NCBI RefSeq assembly: GCF_002742285.1
Contig: NZ_MDGM01000012.1
Span: 124,001-188,000, forward strand
Length of the DNA stretch: 64,000 bases
Direction of reading: 5' to 3'
Source: Paramylibacter kogurei
GTDB taxonomy: Bacteria > Pseudomonadota > Alphaproteobacteria > Rhodobacterales > Rhodobacteraceae
Under the pieces are notes generated by a model. That model was not told the DNA's origin, made no database searches, and saw nothing but the letters and a program-made list of their open reading frames with translations. Of the stretch, positions 8,655-18,067 are shown piece by piece. The translations under genes and the position numbers were made by a program. Position 1 is the stretch's first letter, and each line of letters opens with the position of its first letter.

Positions 8655-9973
8655 CGAATTTCTTGAAATCACTTGCAATCGCAAGTGTGATTGCCGCCCA
8701 ACCGTATTGGGTTTGCGCCCAAGAAGAAGGCGCATTGCGCATTACCATTGAAGAGGGCATCATCGAACCTATGCCCATTGCCGTGCCAACATTTGTGGTG
8801 GGAAATGGCGCAGGTGAATATGCACAAAAAGTGACAGATGTTATCATTCAGGATTTGGTCGGAACTGGATTGTTTCGCGCCATTCCACAGGATGCGCATA
8901 TTTCAACGGTAACAGATTTTTCTGCGCCAGTTGAATATGCTAATTGGAAAGCGATCAACGCTGATGCGTTGGTGACAGGCAATGCGACCAATGCGGATGG
9001 CAAGCTTACATTGCAATTTCGCCTGCACGATGTCACCGGACAGCGCAATATTGGTGAAGGCATGCAATTTGTCGCTGGATCGGACAGCTGGCGGCGCATG
9101 GCGCATAAGGTGGCCGATGTGATTTATGCACGCCTAACTGGTGAAGAAGGCTATTTCGATAGCCGCGTTGTTTATATCGCCGAAGAAGGTGCAAAAAATG
9201 ATCGTAAAAAACGCCTAGCGGTTATGGATTATGATGGTGCGAACATTCGCTATCTTACTGATAGTAATTCAATCGTATTGGCTCCGCGCTTTTCACCAAA
9301 TGCACGTGAAATTGTTTATACGAGTTATGAAACAGGGCAGCCAACGGTGTTTACGATGAATGTGGATACGCTTGCGCGACGTGCACTTGATCAAACACCC
9401 GGTATGACCTTTGCGCCACGATTTTCGCCTGATGGAACCAAGGTTGTTATGTCACTTGCGGATCGCGGTAACACCGATATTTATATGATGGATATTCAAT
9501 CGGGGCAAAAAACGCGTTTGACAGATTCAGCGGCGATTGAAACCGCGCCAAGTTTTTCACCAGATGGTTCGCAACTTGTTTTTGAATCGGATCGCGGTGG
9601 CGGACAACAAATTTACATTATGGATGTTAACGGTAGTGGCGTTCGCAAGGTCAGCAATGGCAACGGGCGATATGGCACGCCGGTCTGGTCGCCGCGTGGT
9701 GACATGATTGCGTTTACAAAGATGGTCAATGGCCGGTTCCACATTGGTGTGATGCGCACAGATGGCAGTAATGAAAAATTGTTAACTGCCTCTTTTTTGG
9801 ACGAGGGTCCAACATGGTCGCCCAACGGGCGCGTTGTGATGTTTTTTCGTGAAACACCGGGGGAAAGTGGCGCACCATCGTTACATTCGGTTGATATTAC
9901 GGGGCGAAATTTGAAAAAAATTCCAACCCCAACTTTTGGGTCTGATCCTGCGTGGTCAAATCTGTTAAACTAA
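8651..9973 (+). CDS. tolB: Tol-Pal system periplasmic beta-propeller TolB
   Basis: TolB is the periplasmic protein that binds Pal and TolA. The 440 residues start with a signal peptide (likely cut after about residue 23, VCA before QEE), then the TolB N-terminal domain, then the propeller blades, each marked by a repeat such as [38 protein letters not shown] and [12 protein letters not shown]. It overlaps the upstream TolA-like gene by four bases. A small GCGGA/TCCGC hairpin (10012-10024) lies in the 64-base gap before pal. Confidence 0.97.
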   Translation: MTNFLKSLAIASVIAAQPYWVCAQEEGALRITIEEGIIEPMPIAVPTFVVGNGAGEYAQKVTDVIIQDLVGTGLFRAIPQDAHISTVTDFSAPVEYANWKAINADALVTGNATNADGKLTLQFRLHDVTGQRNIGEGMQFVAGSDSWRRMAHKVADVIYARLTGEEGYFDSRVVYIAEEGAKNDRKKRLAVMDYDGANIRYLTDSNSIVLAPRFSPNAREIVYTSYETGQPTVFTMNVDTLARRALDQTPGMTFAPRFSPDGTKVVMSLADRGNTDIYMMDIQSGQKTRLTDSAAIETAPSFSPDGSQLVFESDRGGGQQIYIMDVNGSGVRKVSNGNGRYGTPVWSPRGDMIAFTKMVNGRFHIGVMRTDGSNEKLLTASFLDEGPTWSPNGRVVMFFRETPGESGAPSLHSVDITGRNLKKIPTPTFGSDPAWSNLLN

Positions 9974-10037
9974 GGAAAGTGGGCGGTGCCCAAATAACAA
10001 TAACCAGCGGAAAATCCGCGATAAAAAGGTAGAGCAA

Positions 10038-10577
10038 ATGCAGATTACAAAATTAGCGATTGCCGCGATTGCGGTGTTAAGCGTTGCAGCATGTGACAAA
10101 AACAAAGGTTTGGATGACGGACCGATGGATGGCGTCAACGGTGCAAATGGCGCAAATGCGGGAATGGTGGGAAATTCTGATAACATTTCATCATCAAGTC
10201 TGGACCCATCCAGCATCGCATATTTCAAAGAAACAATTGGTGATCGCGTGTTGTTCGCCGTTGATCAGGTACAGCTTTCACCCGAAGGTGCCGCAACATT
10301 GGATAAACAAGCGGGCTGGTTGATCGCAAATCCAAATGTGACGATTTTGATCGAAGGTCATGCGGATGAGCAAGGCACACGTGAATATAACCTTGCCCTA
10401 GGTGCGCGTCGCGCAAGTTCTGTATCAAATTATCTTGCAAGCAAAGGTGTGCCAGATTCACGTCTGAAAACCATCACCTATGGCAAAGAACGTCCGTTGG
10501 AAGTATGTTCAACAGAAGTTTGTTATGCCAAAAACCGCCGCGCAGTGACCGTGGTTGCTGGCGGATTGGGAAGCTAG
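10038..10577 (+). CDS. pal: Peptidoglycan-associated lipoprotein Pal
   Basis: Pal anchors the outer membrane to peptidoglycan and is recruited by the Tol motor during division. The 179 residues begin with a lipoprotein signal ending in LSVAAC, so Cys19 is the lipidated residue. The OmpA C-terminal peptidoglycan-binding domain follows, with the hallmark GHADEQGTREYNLALGARRA (about residues 109-128). Its own start is preceded by AAAAAGGTAGAG. cpoB starts nine bases after the stop. Confidence 0.97.
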   Translation: MQITKLAIAAIAVLSVAACDKNKGLDDGPMDGVNGANGANAGMVGNSDNISSSSLDPSSIAYFKETIGDRVLFAVDQVQLSPEGAATLDKQAGWLIANPNVTILIEGHADEQGTREYNLALGARRASSVSNYLASKGVPDSRLKTITYGKERPLEVCSTEVCYAKNRRAVTVVAGGLGS

Positions 10578-10586
10578 GAAAACGTG

Positions 10587-11405
10587 ATGAAATTGGCCAA
10601 ATCATTTGTCTTGACCGCATCGATCGCATTTTTTGCGTTCGATGCCAGCGCACAAGATAACAGCCAGACATTGGCCGATATCCGTGCCGAGATGACATAT
10701 CTATATGCAGAAATTCAAAATCTGCGAAACGAATTGTCGGAAACGGGCAATGCAACGGCGCCCGCAAATTCGGGCCCAGCATTGTTGCGGGTGGATCAAG
10801 TTGAAAATGATTTGCGCCGGATCACGGGGCAGATTGAACAACTGGAATATCGCATCGATCAAATTGTCAAAGACGGCACTAACCGTATTGGTGATTTGGA
10901 ATTTCGGTTGGTTGAACTGGAAGGTGGCGATATTACCCAGCTTGGCAAAACACCAACTTTGGGTGGTGATGTGGGTGCGGCACCATCTGCAACTGTTGAT
11001 ACTGGTGCAGGCATGGAATTGGCCGTTGCTGAAAAATCGGACTATGAAACCGCTGTTGCAATGTTTCAGTCGGGCGACGCCGCGGGCGCAGAAACCCAAT
11101 TTGCATCATTTTTGCAAAATTACCCAGGTTCACCTCTGACCGCATCCGCGCAATATTGGCAAGGTGAAGCACAGGCGAGCCTTGGCAATTGGAATGATGC
11201 ATCGCGAAATTTCTTGGCCAGTTTGAAACAAGACGGAGCAAGCGAACATGCGGGCAAGGCTATGTTGGGGCTTGGCATCGGATTGGCGCGTTTGGGTAAA
11301 ACCGAGCAAGCTTGCCAAACGTTAAACAGTATCGCAACACGATACCCAAATGATACGGCAGTTGGCCAAGCAAACGCCGAAGCAATCGAGCTTGGTTGTT
11401 CTTGA
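10587..11405 (+). CDS. cpoB: Cell division coordinator CpoB (YbgF)
   Basis: CpoB links Tol-Pal activity to peptidoglycan synthesis in the periplasm. The 272 residues have a signal peptide (likely cut after ASA, about residue 23), an N-terminal coiled-coil region (LADIRAEMTYLYAEIQNLR) and C-terminal TPR repeats (YETAVAMFQSGDAAGAETQF, then PLTASAQYWQGEAQASLG). I chose the ATG at 10587 over the GTG at 10584, because AGGAAAAC is spaced well from it. The stop overlaps the tilS start. Confidence 0.92.
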   Translation: MKLAKSFVLTASIAFFAFDASAQDNSQTLADIRAEMTYLYAEIQNLRNELSETGNATAPANSGPALLRVDQVENDLRRITGQIEQLEYRIDQIVKDGTNRIGDLEFRLVELEGGDITQLGKTPTLGGDVGAAPSATVDTGAGMELAVAEKSDYETAVAMFQSGDAAGAETQFASFLQNYPGSPLTASAQYWQGEAQASLGNWNDASRNFLASLKQDGASEHAGKAMLGLGIGLARLGKTEQACQTLNSIATRYPNDTAVGQANAEAIELGCS

Positions 11406-12664
11406 ATACGCAAAAGACATCGCTTGACTTAACCCCATTTAATCAATGTTTAACCGCGCTTAGCGATGGTGCGATTGGTGCGGCGGTTTCAGGGGGAAGC
11501 GATTCAATTGCCATGTTAACCCTGCTTGCCGATTGGTGCGCACAAAACGAGCGAAACCTCTTCGTTGCAACGGTGAACCACAATCTGCGCAAAGAGGCCG
11601 CATCAGAGGCCGCATTTGTTGCTGAATTTTGTGCGAAACGCGGGATCGCACATGAAACATTGATTTGGTCGGGTTGGGATCAGCAGGGAAATCTGCAAGA
11701 TGCGGCGCGAAATGCGCGTAAACATCTTTTGTCTCAATGGGCCAAGAAAAACGCAATTCAAACCATCATGATTGGCCATACCAAGGATGATCAGGCCGAA
11801 ACGGTTTTGATGCGATTGCTACGGGGGTCGGGTGTGGATGGGATCAGTGGCATTTTTCCAATTGAAGTTGCTGATGGCTTGACGTGGATGCGTCCATTGC
11901 TTGAATATAATCGGCAAGATCTGCGTGACTACCTTGTATCCATCAATCAAACTTGGGTTGATGACCCAAGCAATACTGAAACGCGATTTGATCGTGTAAA
12001 GTTGCGTAATATATTACAAGATATCAAAGACGCGGGATTATCCACGCATGGGATTATGACCACGGCGAATAATATGAAACGCGCACGTCATTATCTGGAA
12101 AACGCATTGTCGAATGCAGCCAGTGATATTTGCCAAGTCACGGGCGCTGGATCTATTTTAATAGATAAAGCGAAATTTTGCGTGCTTGATGCCGAATTAC
12201 GCCTTCGTCTTGTCGCGCATTGTTTAAAACAAATTTCAGGCGGCATCTATCCTCCGCGCTTAAATGCGTTGGAAATGGTTGTTGGGCGATTATTGTCAGG
12301 GCAATCAGCGTCGTTAAACGGTTGTCTGCTTCGGTTACGAGTGGATAAGATGATTGAAATTTCGCGCGAACCCAATGCCATGTCGTCACAACAAGGAATT
12401 ACCAATCTTTTTGATAATGTTTGGGAAATTACATCGGCGCAAAAATCCAGTGACGTGATTGTTGCGCCGTTGGGCGAAACGGGTATTTCGCAAGTTACAG
12501 ATTGGCGTGAACTTGGGTTTTCACGATACGCGTTGATGGCCACGCCGGCCATTTGGCGAAAAGAGGAATTGATAGCCGCGCCAATTGCGGGTATGTGCAA
12601 TGGCTACACCTGTCGATTGACGTGGGGTTATCACGAGTTCTTGACGTCGATCCTGACGCATTGA
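11402..12664 (+). CDS. tilS: tRNA(Ile)-lysidine synthase TilS
   Basis: TilS converts C34 of the CAU-anticodon tRNA(Ile) to lysidine, an essential decoding change. The PP-loop SGGSDS lies near residue 30 ([13 protein letters not shown]), followed by [20 protein letters not shown] and the MRPLLEY segment. No ATG is available: I chose TTG at 11402, whose TTGA overlaps the cpoB stop in the style of the operon's other junctions; TTG at 11396 is the alternative. At about 420 residues the length is normal. Confidence 0.92.
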   Translation: MNTQKTSLDLTPFNQCLTALSDGAIGAAVSGGSDSIAMLTLLADWCAQNERNLFVATVNHNLRKEAASEAAFVAEFCAKRGIAHETLIWSGWDQQGNLQDAARNARKHLLSQWAKKNAIQTIMIGHTKDDQAETVLMRLLRGSGVDGISGIFPIEVADGLTWMRPLLEYNRQDLRDYLVSINQTWVDDPSNTETRFDRVKLRNILQDIKDAGLSTHGIMTTANNMKRARHYLENALSNAASDICQVTGAGSILIDKAKFCVLDAELRLRLVAHCLKQISGGIYPPRLNALEMVVGRLLSGQSASLNGCLLRLRVDKMIEISREPNAMSSQQGITNLFDNVWEITSAQKSSDVIVAPLGETGISQVTDWRELGFSRYALMATPAIWRKEELIAAPIAGMCNGYTCRLTWGYHEFLTSILTH

Positions 12665-12706
12665 ATCTTTTGAAAATAGCCTTAAGTTTAATGGGCAAAA
12701 TAGAAT

Positions 12707-12726
12707 CTGTCGTACCTTCGCGACAG
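12707..12726 (+). promoter_or_regulatory. Small hairpin just before the ftsH ribosome-binding site
   Basis: CTGTCG (12707-12712) and CGACAG (12721-12726) form a 6-bp stem with an 8-nt loop. It ends five bases before AGGAGA, the ftsH Shine-Dalgarno, so it could modulate translation. Chance occurrence is possible. Confidence 0.3.
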
Positions 12727-12743
12727 GATTTAGGAGAATTACC

Positions 12744-14660
12744 TTGGGCAACAGCAGAAACCTGATATTTTATATCGTTGGCTTTTTCCTTTTAATGGCG
12801 ATGTTCAACATCTTTAATGGCGCCGCGAACACACCATCGGATCGATTGGTTTATTCCGAATTGATGGAAAAAGTCGAAGCGGGCGAAGTGAAAACCGCAC
12901 AGCTTAACGGCGAAAATGTCGTGATCGAAGATAACGCAGGTACAAAATACCGCGCCGTAGTGCCCTATGACGAAGGCGAATTGATTAAAAAGCTGCTTGA
13001 TGCAGATGTCGAAGTGACAGCGGAGCCACAAGGCGAAACGGCATTCGAATTTTTTGCCAAATACTTCTTGCCGATTTTATTGCTGATTGGGGTGTGGATT
13101 TATTTCATGAACCGCATGCAAGGTGGCGGCAAGGGTGGCGCGATGAGCTTTGGTAAATCCAAAGCAAAAATGTTGAATCAAAACGAAGATCGTAAAACAT
13201 TTGATGATGTTGCCGGCATCGACGAAGCCAAAGAAGAGCTAGAAGAAATCGTAGAGTTTTTGCGCGATCCGCAAAAATTCTCGCGTCTTGGCGGCCAAAT
13301 CCCAAAAGGTGCGTTGCTAATCGGCCCTCCTGGTACAGGTAAAACATTGTTGGCGCGTGCTATCGCGGGCGAGGCGGGTGTTCCGTTTTTCTCTATCTCT
13401 GGTTCTGATTTTGTTGAAATGTTTGTGGGTGTTGGTGCATCGCGTGTGCGCGACATGTTTGAACAGGCCAAAAAGAACGCACCTTGTATTGTATTTATCG
13501 ACGAGATCGACGCCGTTGGTCGCCATCGTGGCGCAGGTTACGGCGGTGGTAACGATGAGCGCGAGCAAACGTTGAACCAATTGCTGGTTGAAATGGATGG
13601 GTTTGAGGCAAACGAGGGCGTGATCCTGTTGGCTGCAACCAACCGTCCGGATGTTTTGGACCCTGCATTAAAACGCCCCGGTCGTTTCGATCGCCAAATT
13701 CAGGTGCCAAACCCAGACATCAAAGGCCGCGAGAAAATTTTAGAAGTGCACGCACGCAAAACGCCACTTGGCCCTGATGTGGATTTGCGCATCATTGCAC
13801 GTGGTACACCTGGATTTTCGGGTGCGGACCTTGCCAATCTGGTGAATGAGGCCGCGTTGACCGCTGCGCGCACTGGCAAACGTTTCGTCACCATGGAGGA
13901 TTTTGAATTCGCCAAAGATAAGGTGATGATGGGGTCTGAGCGCCGCTCAATGGTTTTGACCGAAAAACAAAAGGAAAAAACCGCCTATCACGAAGCAGGG
14001 CATGCCTTGGTTGGTTTGTCATTGGAAGAATGTGATCCAGTTTACAAGGCCACCATTATTCCACGTGGGCAAGCCTTGGGTATGGTGATTTCCTTGCCTG
14101 AAATGGACAAATTGCAATACAGCCGAATCGGTTGTGAGCAATATTTGGCGATGGTGATGGCTGGTAAAGCTGCCGAAATATTGAAATACGGCGAAGACCA
14201 AGTGACCAGTGGACCAAGTGGTGACATCCAACAAGCATCGGCAATGGCGCGTTCAATGGTGATGCGCTGGGGCATGTCCGACAAGGTTGGTGACATTGAT
14301 TACCAAGCTGCGCATGAAGGTTACACAGGCGGCAATGTCGGCGGTTTTTCAATTTCTGCAAAAACCAAAGAATTGATCGAAGACGAAGTGAAGCGCCTGA
14401 TTGACGAAGGTTACAAAACCGCGACCAGCATCTTGAAAAAGAAAAGCAAAGAATTTGAACGTCTGGCGCAGGGTTTGTTGGAATACGAAACGCTGACTGG
14501 CGAAGAAATTCAAAAGGTCATTGATGGCAAGAAAATCGGCGAAGATGACGACGATGACAAACCATCGGGCGATGCAAAACCAAGCGTTGCAGCAATTCCA
14601 AAAACCAAGAAGAAACCGCGCAAACCTGACGCGGGATTGGAACCCGAACCAACCGCATAA
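12744..14660 (+). CDS. ftsH: ATP-dependent membrane zinc protease FtsH
   Basis: FtsH degrades misfolded membrane proteins and short-lived regulators. The 638 residues have two N-terminal membrane helices (about 7-23 and 101-117) around a periplasmic domain, Walker A GPPGTGKT (about 193-200), Walker [13 protein letters not shown], the SRH segment and the zinc-protease HEAGH (about 416-420). The C-terminal tail has an acidic patch ([11 protein letters not shown]) and a basic Pro/Lys end. The start is TTG, supported by AGGAGA six bases upstream and the LGN(S/A)RN beginning typical of relatives. A strong terminator follows. Confidence 0.97.
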   Translation: MGNSRNLIFYIVGFFLLMAMFNIFNGAANTPSDRLVYSELMEKVEAGEVKTAQLNGENVVIEDNAGTKYRAVVPYDEGELIKKLLDADVEVTAEPQGETAFEFFAKYFLPILLLIGVWIYFMNRMQGGGKGGAMSFGKSKAKMLNQNEDRKTFDDVAGIDEAKEELEEIVEFLRDPQKFSRLGGQIPKGALLIGPPGTGKTLLARAIAGEAGVPFFSISGSDFVEMFVGVGASRVRDMFEQAKKNAPCIVFIDEIDAVGRHRGAGYGGGNDEREQTLNQLLVEMDGFEANEGVILLAATNRPDVLDPALKRPGRFDRQIQVPNPDIKGREKILEVHARKTPLGPDVDLRIIARGTPGFSGADLANLVNEAALTAARTGKRFVTMEDFEFAKDKVMMGSERRSMVLTEKQKEKTAYHEAGHALVGLSLEECDPVYKATIIPRGQALGMVISLPEMDKLQYSRIGCEQYLAMVMAGKAAEILKYGEDQVTSGPSGDIQQASAMARSMVMRWGMSDKVGDIDYQAAHEGYTGGNVGGFSISAKTKELIEDEVKRLIDEGYKTATSILKKKSKEFERLAQGLLEYETLTGEEIQKVIDGKKIGEDDDDDKPSGDAKPSVAAIPKTKKKPRKPDAGLEPEPTA

Positions 14661-14662
14661 AA

Positions 14663-14694
14663 AAGAGGCCCGCCAATGGCGGGTCTTTTCTTTT
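14663..14694 (+). terminator. Rho-independent terminator after ftsH
   Basis: CCCGCC and GGCGGG pair around an AAT loop, extended by flanking A/T and G-U pairs, and the stem runs into CTTTTCTTTT. It begins right after the ftsH stop at 14660 and probably ends the tol-tilS-ftsH transcript. Confidence 0.85.
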
Positions 14695-14832
14695 GGGGAA
14701 CAAGGTTTCGGATATGAAACGTAAAAACCGCTCAAAGCCGATTCAGATGCGTTTTGTGTCGGTTTTTATCTGCGTCTTGGCTTACAAATCGCGCCATAGA
14801 TAGTTATCACATTTCTCTGGGAGAGCTTGAAT

Positions 14833-16509
14833 ATGGCCTATAAGACCGACATCGAAATCGCACGCGAGGCGAAAAAGAAACCGATTCAAGAAATCGGTGC
14901 GAAACTGGGCATCCCCAGTGATGATCTTTTGCCATTTGGTCATGACAAGGCAAAGGTCAGCGCGGAATTTATCGCCGCACAACGTAACAAAGAAGACGGC
15001 AAGCTGATCTTGGTAACCGCGATTAACCCAACACCCGCGGGTGAGGGGAAAACCACCACCACGGTTGGTTTGGGTGATGGATTAAATGCCATTGGCAAAA
15101 AGGCTGCGATCTGTATTCGCGAAGCATCCCTTGGCCCATGTTTTGGGATGAAGGGTGGTGCCGCTGGTGGTGGTTATGCACAAGTGGTTCCAATGGAGGA
15201 TATGAACCTTCATTTCACGGGTGATTTCCATGCGATCACATCGGCACACAACCTTTTGTCAGCGATGATTGATAATCATATTTATTGGGGTAACGAGCTG
15301 GAAATTGACCAGCGCCGTGTCGTTTGGCGCCGCGTGTTGGATATGAACGATCGGGCATTGCGTGACATTGTCACCAGCCTTGGTGGCGTATCAAACGGTT
15401 TCCCACGCCAAGCCGGTTTCGATATTACCGTTGCATCCGAAGTGATGGCGATTTTGTGTCTGGCACTTGATATCGACGATCTGCAAAAACGTCTTGGTGA
15501 TATTATCGTGGCTTATCGCCGTGATCGCACACCAGTGTATTGCCGCGATATCAAGGCTGATGGTGCGATGACGGTGTTGTTGCAACAGGCGATGCAGCCA
15601 AACATCGTTCAAACGTTGGAAAACAATCCAGCATTCGTACACGGTGGGCCCTTTGCAAATATTGCGCATGGTTGTAATTCGGTTGTTGCCACGACCACCG
15701 CATTGAAGTTGGCGGATTATGTGGTGACAGAAGCGGGTTTTGGCGCCGATCTTGGTGCGGAAAAATTCCTTAATATCAAATGTCGTAAAGCAGGCATCGC
15801 ACCAAGCGTGGTTGTTTTGGTTGCCACTGTGCGTGCAATGAAAATGAACGGTGGTGTGGCCAAAGCCGATTTGGGTGCGGAAAATGTGGATGCAGTGAAA
15901 AATGGTTGCCCAAACCTTGGCCGTCATATTGAAAATCTGAAATCATTTGGTGTGCCTGTGGTGGTTGCGATTAACCATTTTGTCACCGATACCGATGCCG
16001 AAGTACAAGCCGTAAAAGATTTCGTTGCCAGCCAAGGATCCGAAGCGATCCTATCCAAACATTGGGAATTTGGATCAGAAGGTTCCAAAGATTTGGCGAC
16101 GCGGGTGGCACAAATTGCTGATGCGGATATGGCAAGTTTTGCTCCGATCTATCCCGATGAAATGCCTTTGTTCGAAAAGGTGGAAACCATTGCCAAACGC
16201 ATTTACCGCGCTGACGAAGTATTGGCAGATAAGAAAATTCGAGATCAGCTAAAACAATGGGAAGAACAGGGTTATGGCAACCTGCCAGTCTGTATGGCGA
16301 AAACGCAATACAGCTTTAGCACCGATCCAAACCTGCGCGGAGCACCTGTTGGCCATTCGGTTCCGGTGCGAGAAGTGCGGCTTTCTGCTGGTGCTGGTTT
16401 CATTGTGGTGATCTGTGGTGAAATCATGACAATGCCAGGTCTGCCACGTATCCCATCCGCCGAAGCCATTTGCATTAATGACGATGGCGTCATCGACGGT
16501 CTATTTTAA
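14833..16509 (+). CDS. fhs: Formate--tetrahydrofolate ligase
   Basis: Fhs makes 10-formyl-THF from formate, THF and ATP in the cytoplasm. The 558 residues contain the P-loop [12 protein letters not shown] (about 66-77), followed by the family segment [20 protein letters not shown] and the substrate loop [16 protein letters not shown] chose the ATG at 14833, supported by GGGAGAG upstream; the in-frame TTG at 14827 is too close to that site. A hairpin separates it from folD, and both feed the THF pool used by the convergent sarcosine oxidase operon. Confidence 0.97.
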   Translation: MAYKTDIEIAREAKKKPIQEIGAKLGIPSDDLLPFGHDKAKVSAEFIAAQRNKEDGKLILVTAINPTPAGEGKTTTTVGLGDGLNAIGKKAAICIREASLGPCFGMKGGAAGGGYAQVVPMEDMNLHFTGDFHAITSAHNLLSAMIDNHIYWGNELEIDQRRVVWRRVLDMNDRALRDIVTSLGGVSNGFPRQAGFDITVASEVMAILCLALDIDDLQKRLGDIIVAYRRDRTPVYCRDIKADGAMTVLLQQAMQPNIVQTLENNPAFVHGGPFANIAHGCNSVVATTTALKLADYVVTEAGFGADLGAEKFLNIKCRKAGIAPSVVVLVATVRAMKMNGGVAKADLGAENVDAVKNGCPNLGRHIENLKSFGVPVVVAINHFVTDTDAEVQAVKDFVASQGSEAILSKHWEFGSEGSKDLATRVAQIADADMASFAPIYPDEMPLFEKVETIAKRIYRADEVLADKKIRDQLKQWEEQGYGNLPVCMAKTQYSFSTDPNLRGAPVGHSVPVREVRLSAGAGFIVVICGEIMTMPGLPRIPSAEAICINDDGVIDGLF

Positions 16510-16525
16510 TTTTACCAACCAATTG

Positions 16526-16550
16526 GCCCGCGTTTAAAATGAACGCGGGC
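16526..16550 (+). terminator. Hairpin between fhs and folD
   Basis: GCCCGCGTT (16526-16534) and AACGCGGGC (16542-16550) form a perfect 9-bp stem with a 7-nt loop. There is no U-tract, so it may be a partial terminator or RNA-processing signal that sets different levels for fhs and folD. Confidence 0.5.
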
Positions 16551-16574
16551 TATGAATAATGAAAAGGTGTGAAC

Positions 16575-17474
16575 ATGACTGCTAAAATTATTGATGGGAA
16601 AGAATTTGCAGTGCGCGTTCGAACCAAGGTGGCAAACCATGTTGCACGCCTGAAAGAGGAAAATCATATTGTTCCAGGTCTTGCCGTTGTTCTAGTCGGT
16701 GAAGATCCTGCATCAGAGGTTTATGTGCGCAACAAGCATATATCCACCATCGAAGTTGGGATGAATAGTTTTGAACATAAATTGCCGGTGGATACATCTG
16801 AGGCGGATTTATTGGCATTGATTGATCAGTTGAACAATGATCCCAGCGTGCATGGAATTTTATGTCAGCTTCCTTTGCCAAATCATCTGAACGAAGAATT
16901 GGTGATTAATTCGATTATACCGTCCAAAGATGTTGATGGGTTTCATATTTCCAATGTTGGTCTTTTGGGAACTGGGCAAAAATCAATGGTGCCATGCACC
17001 CCATTGGGATGTTTGATGATGTTACGTGACCACCACGGGAGCCTGTCTGGATTGAACGCCGTTGTTGTGGGACGGTCGAATATCGTGGGTAAACCAATGG
17101 CAAATTTGTTGTTGCGTGACAGTTGTACCGTCACAATTGCACATAGCCGCACGAAAAACATCGAAGAGCTTTGTGCAAATGCCGATATCGTGGTTGCCGC
17201 AGTTGGACGCCCAGAGATGATCACCGGTGATTGGATCGGTAAAGGTGCAACGGTTATTGACGTTGGTATCAACCGCATTCCGCACCCAACGATTGAAGGA
17301 AAATCCAAACTTGTTGGCGATGTGGATTTTGAAACAGCCAAGGAAAAAGCGGGCGCGATTACTCCCGTGCCCGGTGGTGTCGGCCCAATGACGATTGCCT
17401 GTCTTTTGGCCAATACGTTGACCGCCTGTTGCCGCGCAAATGGTTTGGAAGAACCAGAGGGCCTGACAGCCTAG
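16575..17474 (+). CDS. folD: Bifunctional methylene-THF dehydrogenase / methenyl-THF cyclohydrolase FolD
   Basis: FolD interconverts 5,10-methylene-, methenyl- and 10-formyl-THF. The 299 residues include the catalytic YVRNKHI segment with the family lysine, the substrate motif [13 protein letters not shown], the NADP-binding [17 protein letters not shown] and the closing [13 protein letters not shown]. The ATG at 16575 has AAAAGG about seven bases upstream; the GTG at 16569 is too close to it. The gene converges on soxG with only 50 bases between them. Its placement opposite a methylene-THF-producing oxidase is meaningful. Confidence 0.97.
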   Translation: MTAKIIDGKEFAVRVRTKVANHVARLKEENHIVPGLAVVLVGEDPASEVYVRNKHISTIEVGMNSFEHKLPVDTSEADLLALIDQLNNDPSVHGILCQLPLPNHLNEELVINSIIPSKDVDGFHISNVGLLGTGQKSMVPCTPLGCLMMLRDHHGSLSGLNAVVVGRSNIVGKPMANLLLRDSCTVTIAHSRTKNIEELCANADIVVAAVGRPEMITGDWIGKGATVIDVGINRIPHPTIEGKSKLVGDVDFETAKEKAGAITPVPGGVGPMTIACLLANTLTACCRANGLEEPEGLTA

Positions 17475-17524
17475 GGATTATGCCTGCGGCGCGGATATTT
17501 TGAACATTTGGAATGATCGAAAGA

Positions 17525-18067
17525 TCAAGTCACGTTATGGATTGACGTTTCCACAGCGTGAAGAAAGCTTTCGGCGGATGAACTTGCGCTAAAGAGTTGA
17601 TAGGTTTGTGTATCTGTTCGCAAGATTATACAGCCCATGTGTTCCATCATCGTGCGGGCGAAATGTCCGATCAAAAATTTATCAGTGTGAAGATCAATCG
17701 GGCAGATACGTTCCAATGCGAGAATGACATTTTCCCCGGAAATTTCCAGTGCAACCCAGCCATCGGATTGGTCCGTCACATAATCAAATTTGTCTTGTAT
17801 TGTGTTTGTTTCGCCAATGACGAACCATTGATCGATCTGAGTTTGAAAGACGCGACAGTTTGGTGATTTCAATCGTAGCGATGTTGGTGCAAGCGGGGGT
17901 GCTTGATTGAACAGTTCAATGAAGTTTTGGTCAAAAAGCGCGTGATCATGCAACGGTTTTGCAATTGAGATAATAGAAATATCACAGATTTCACGAAGCG
18001 AGATACCACCAATCTCTGTTGCAAAGCCTGCGAGCCGTGATCGTGATTGTAAGGTTGGTTTAGCCAC
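17525..18067 (-). CDS. soxG: Sarcosine oxidase-like gamma subunit SoxG
   Basis: This is the last gene of a soxBDAG operon. The gamma subunit is a GcvT-like accessory chain of heterotetrameric sarcosine oxidase. The 180 residues show the typical weak pattern of the family: SLREICDISIISI near the N-terminus and later WVALEISGENVILALERIC and GHFARTMMEHM. I chose GTG at 18067, which overlaps the soxA stop and has AAGGAG nine bases upstream, over an ATG 123 bases upstream within soxA. SoxG diverges fast, so operon position carries much of the weight. Confidence 0.85.
   Translation of the reverse strand: MAKPTLQSRSRLAGFATEIGGISLREICDISIISIAKPLHDHALFDQNFIELFNQAPPLAPTSLRLKSPNCRVFQTQIDQWFVIGETNTIQDKFDYVTDQSDGWVALEISGENVILALERICPIDLHTDKFLIGHFARTMMEHMGCIILRTDTQTYQLFSASSSAESFLHAVETSIHNVT

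Noticed and set aside
14696..14832. Possible riboswitch before fhs
   Set aside because: Only short, weak stems (CAGAT/ATCTG) are present and no known tetrahydrofolate or purine aptamer pattern is seen.
17475..17524. Terminator between folD and soxG
   Set aside because: Only a 4-bp GATC/GATC stem is present, too weak to call.
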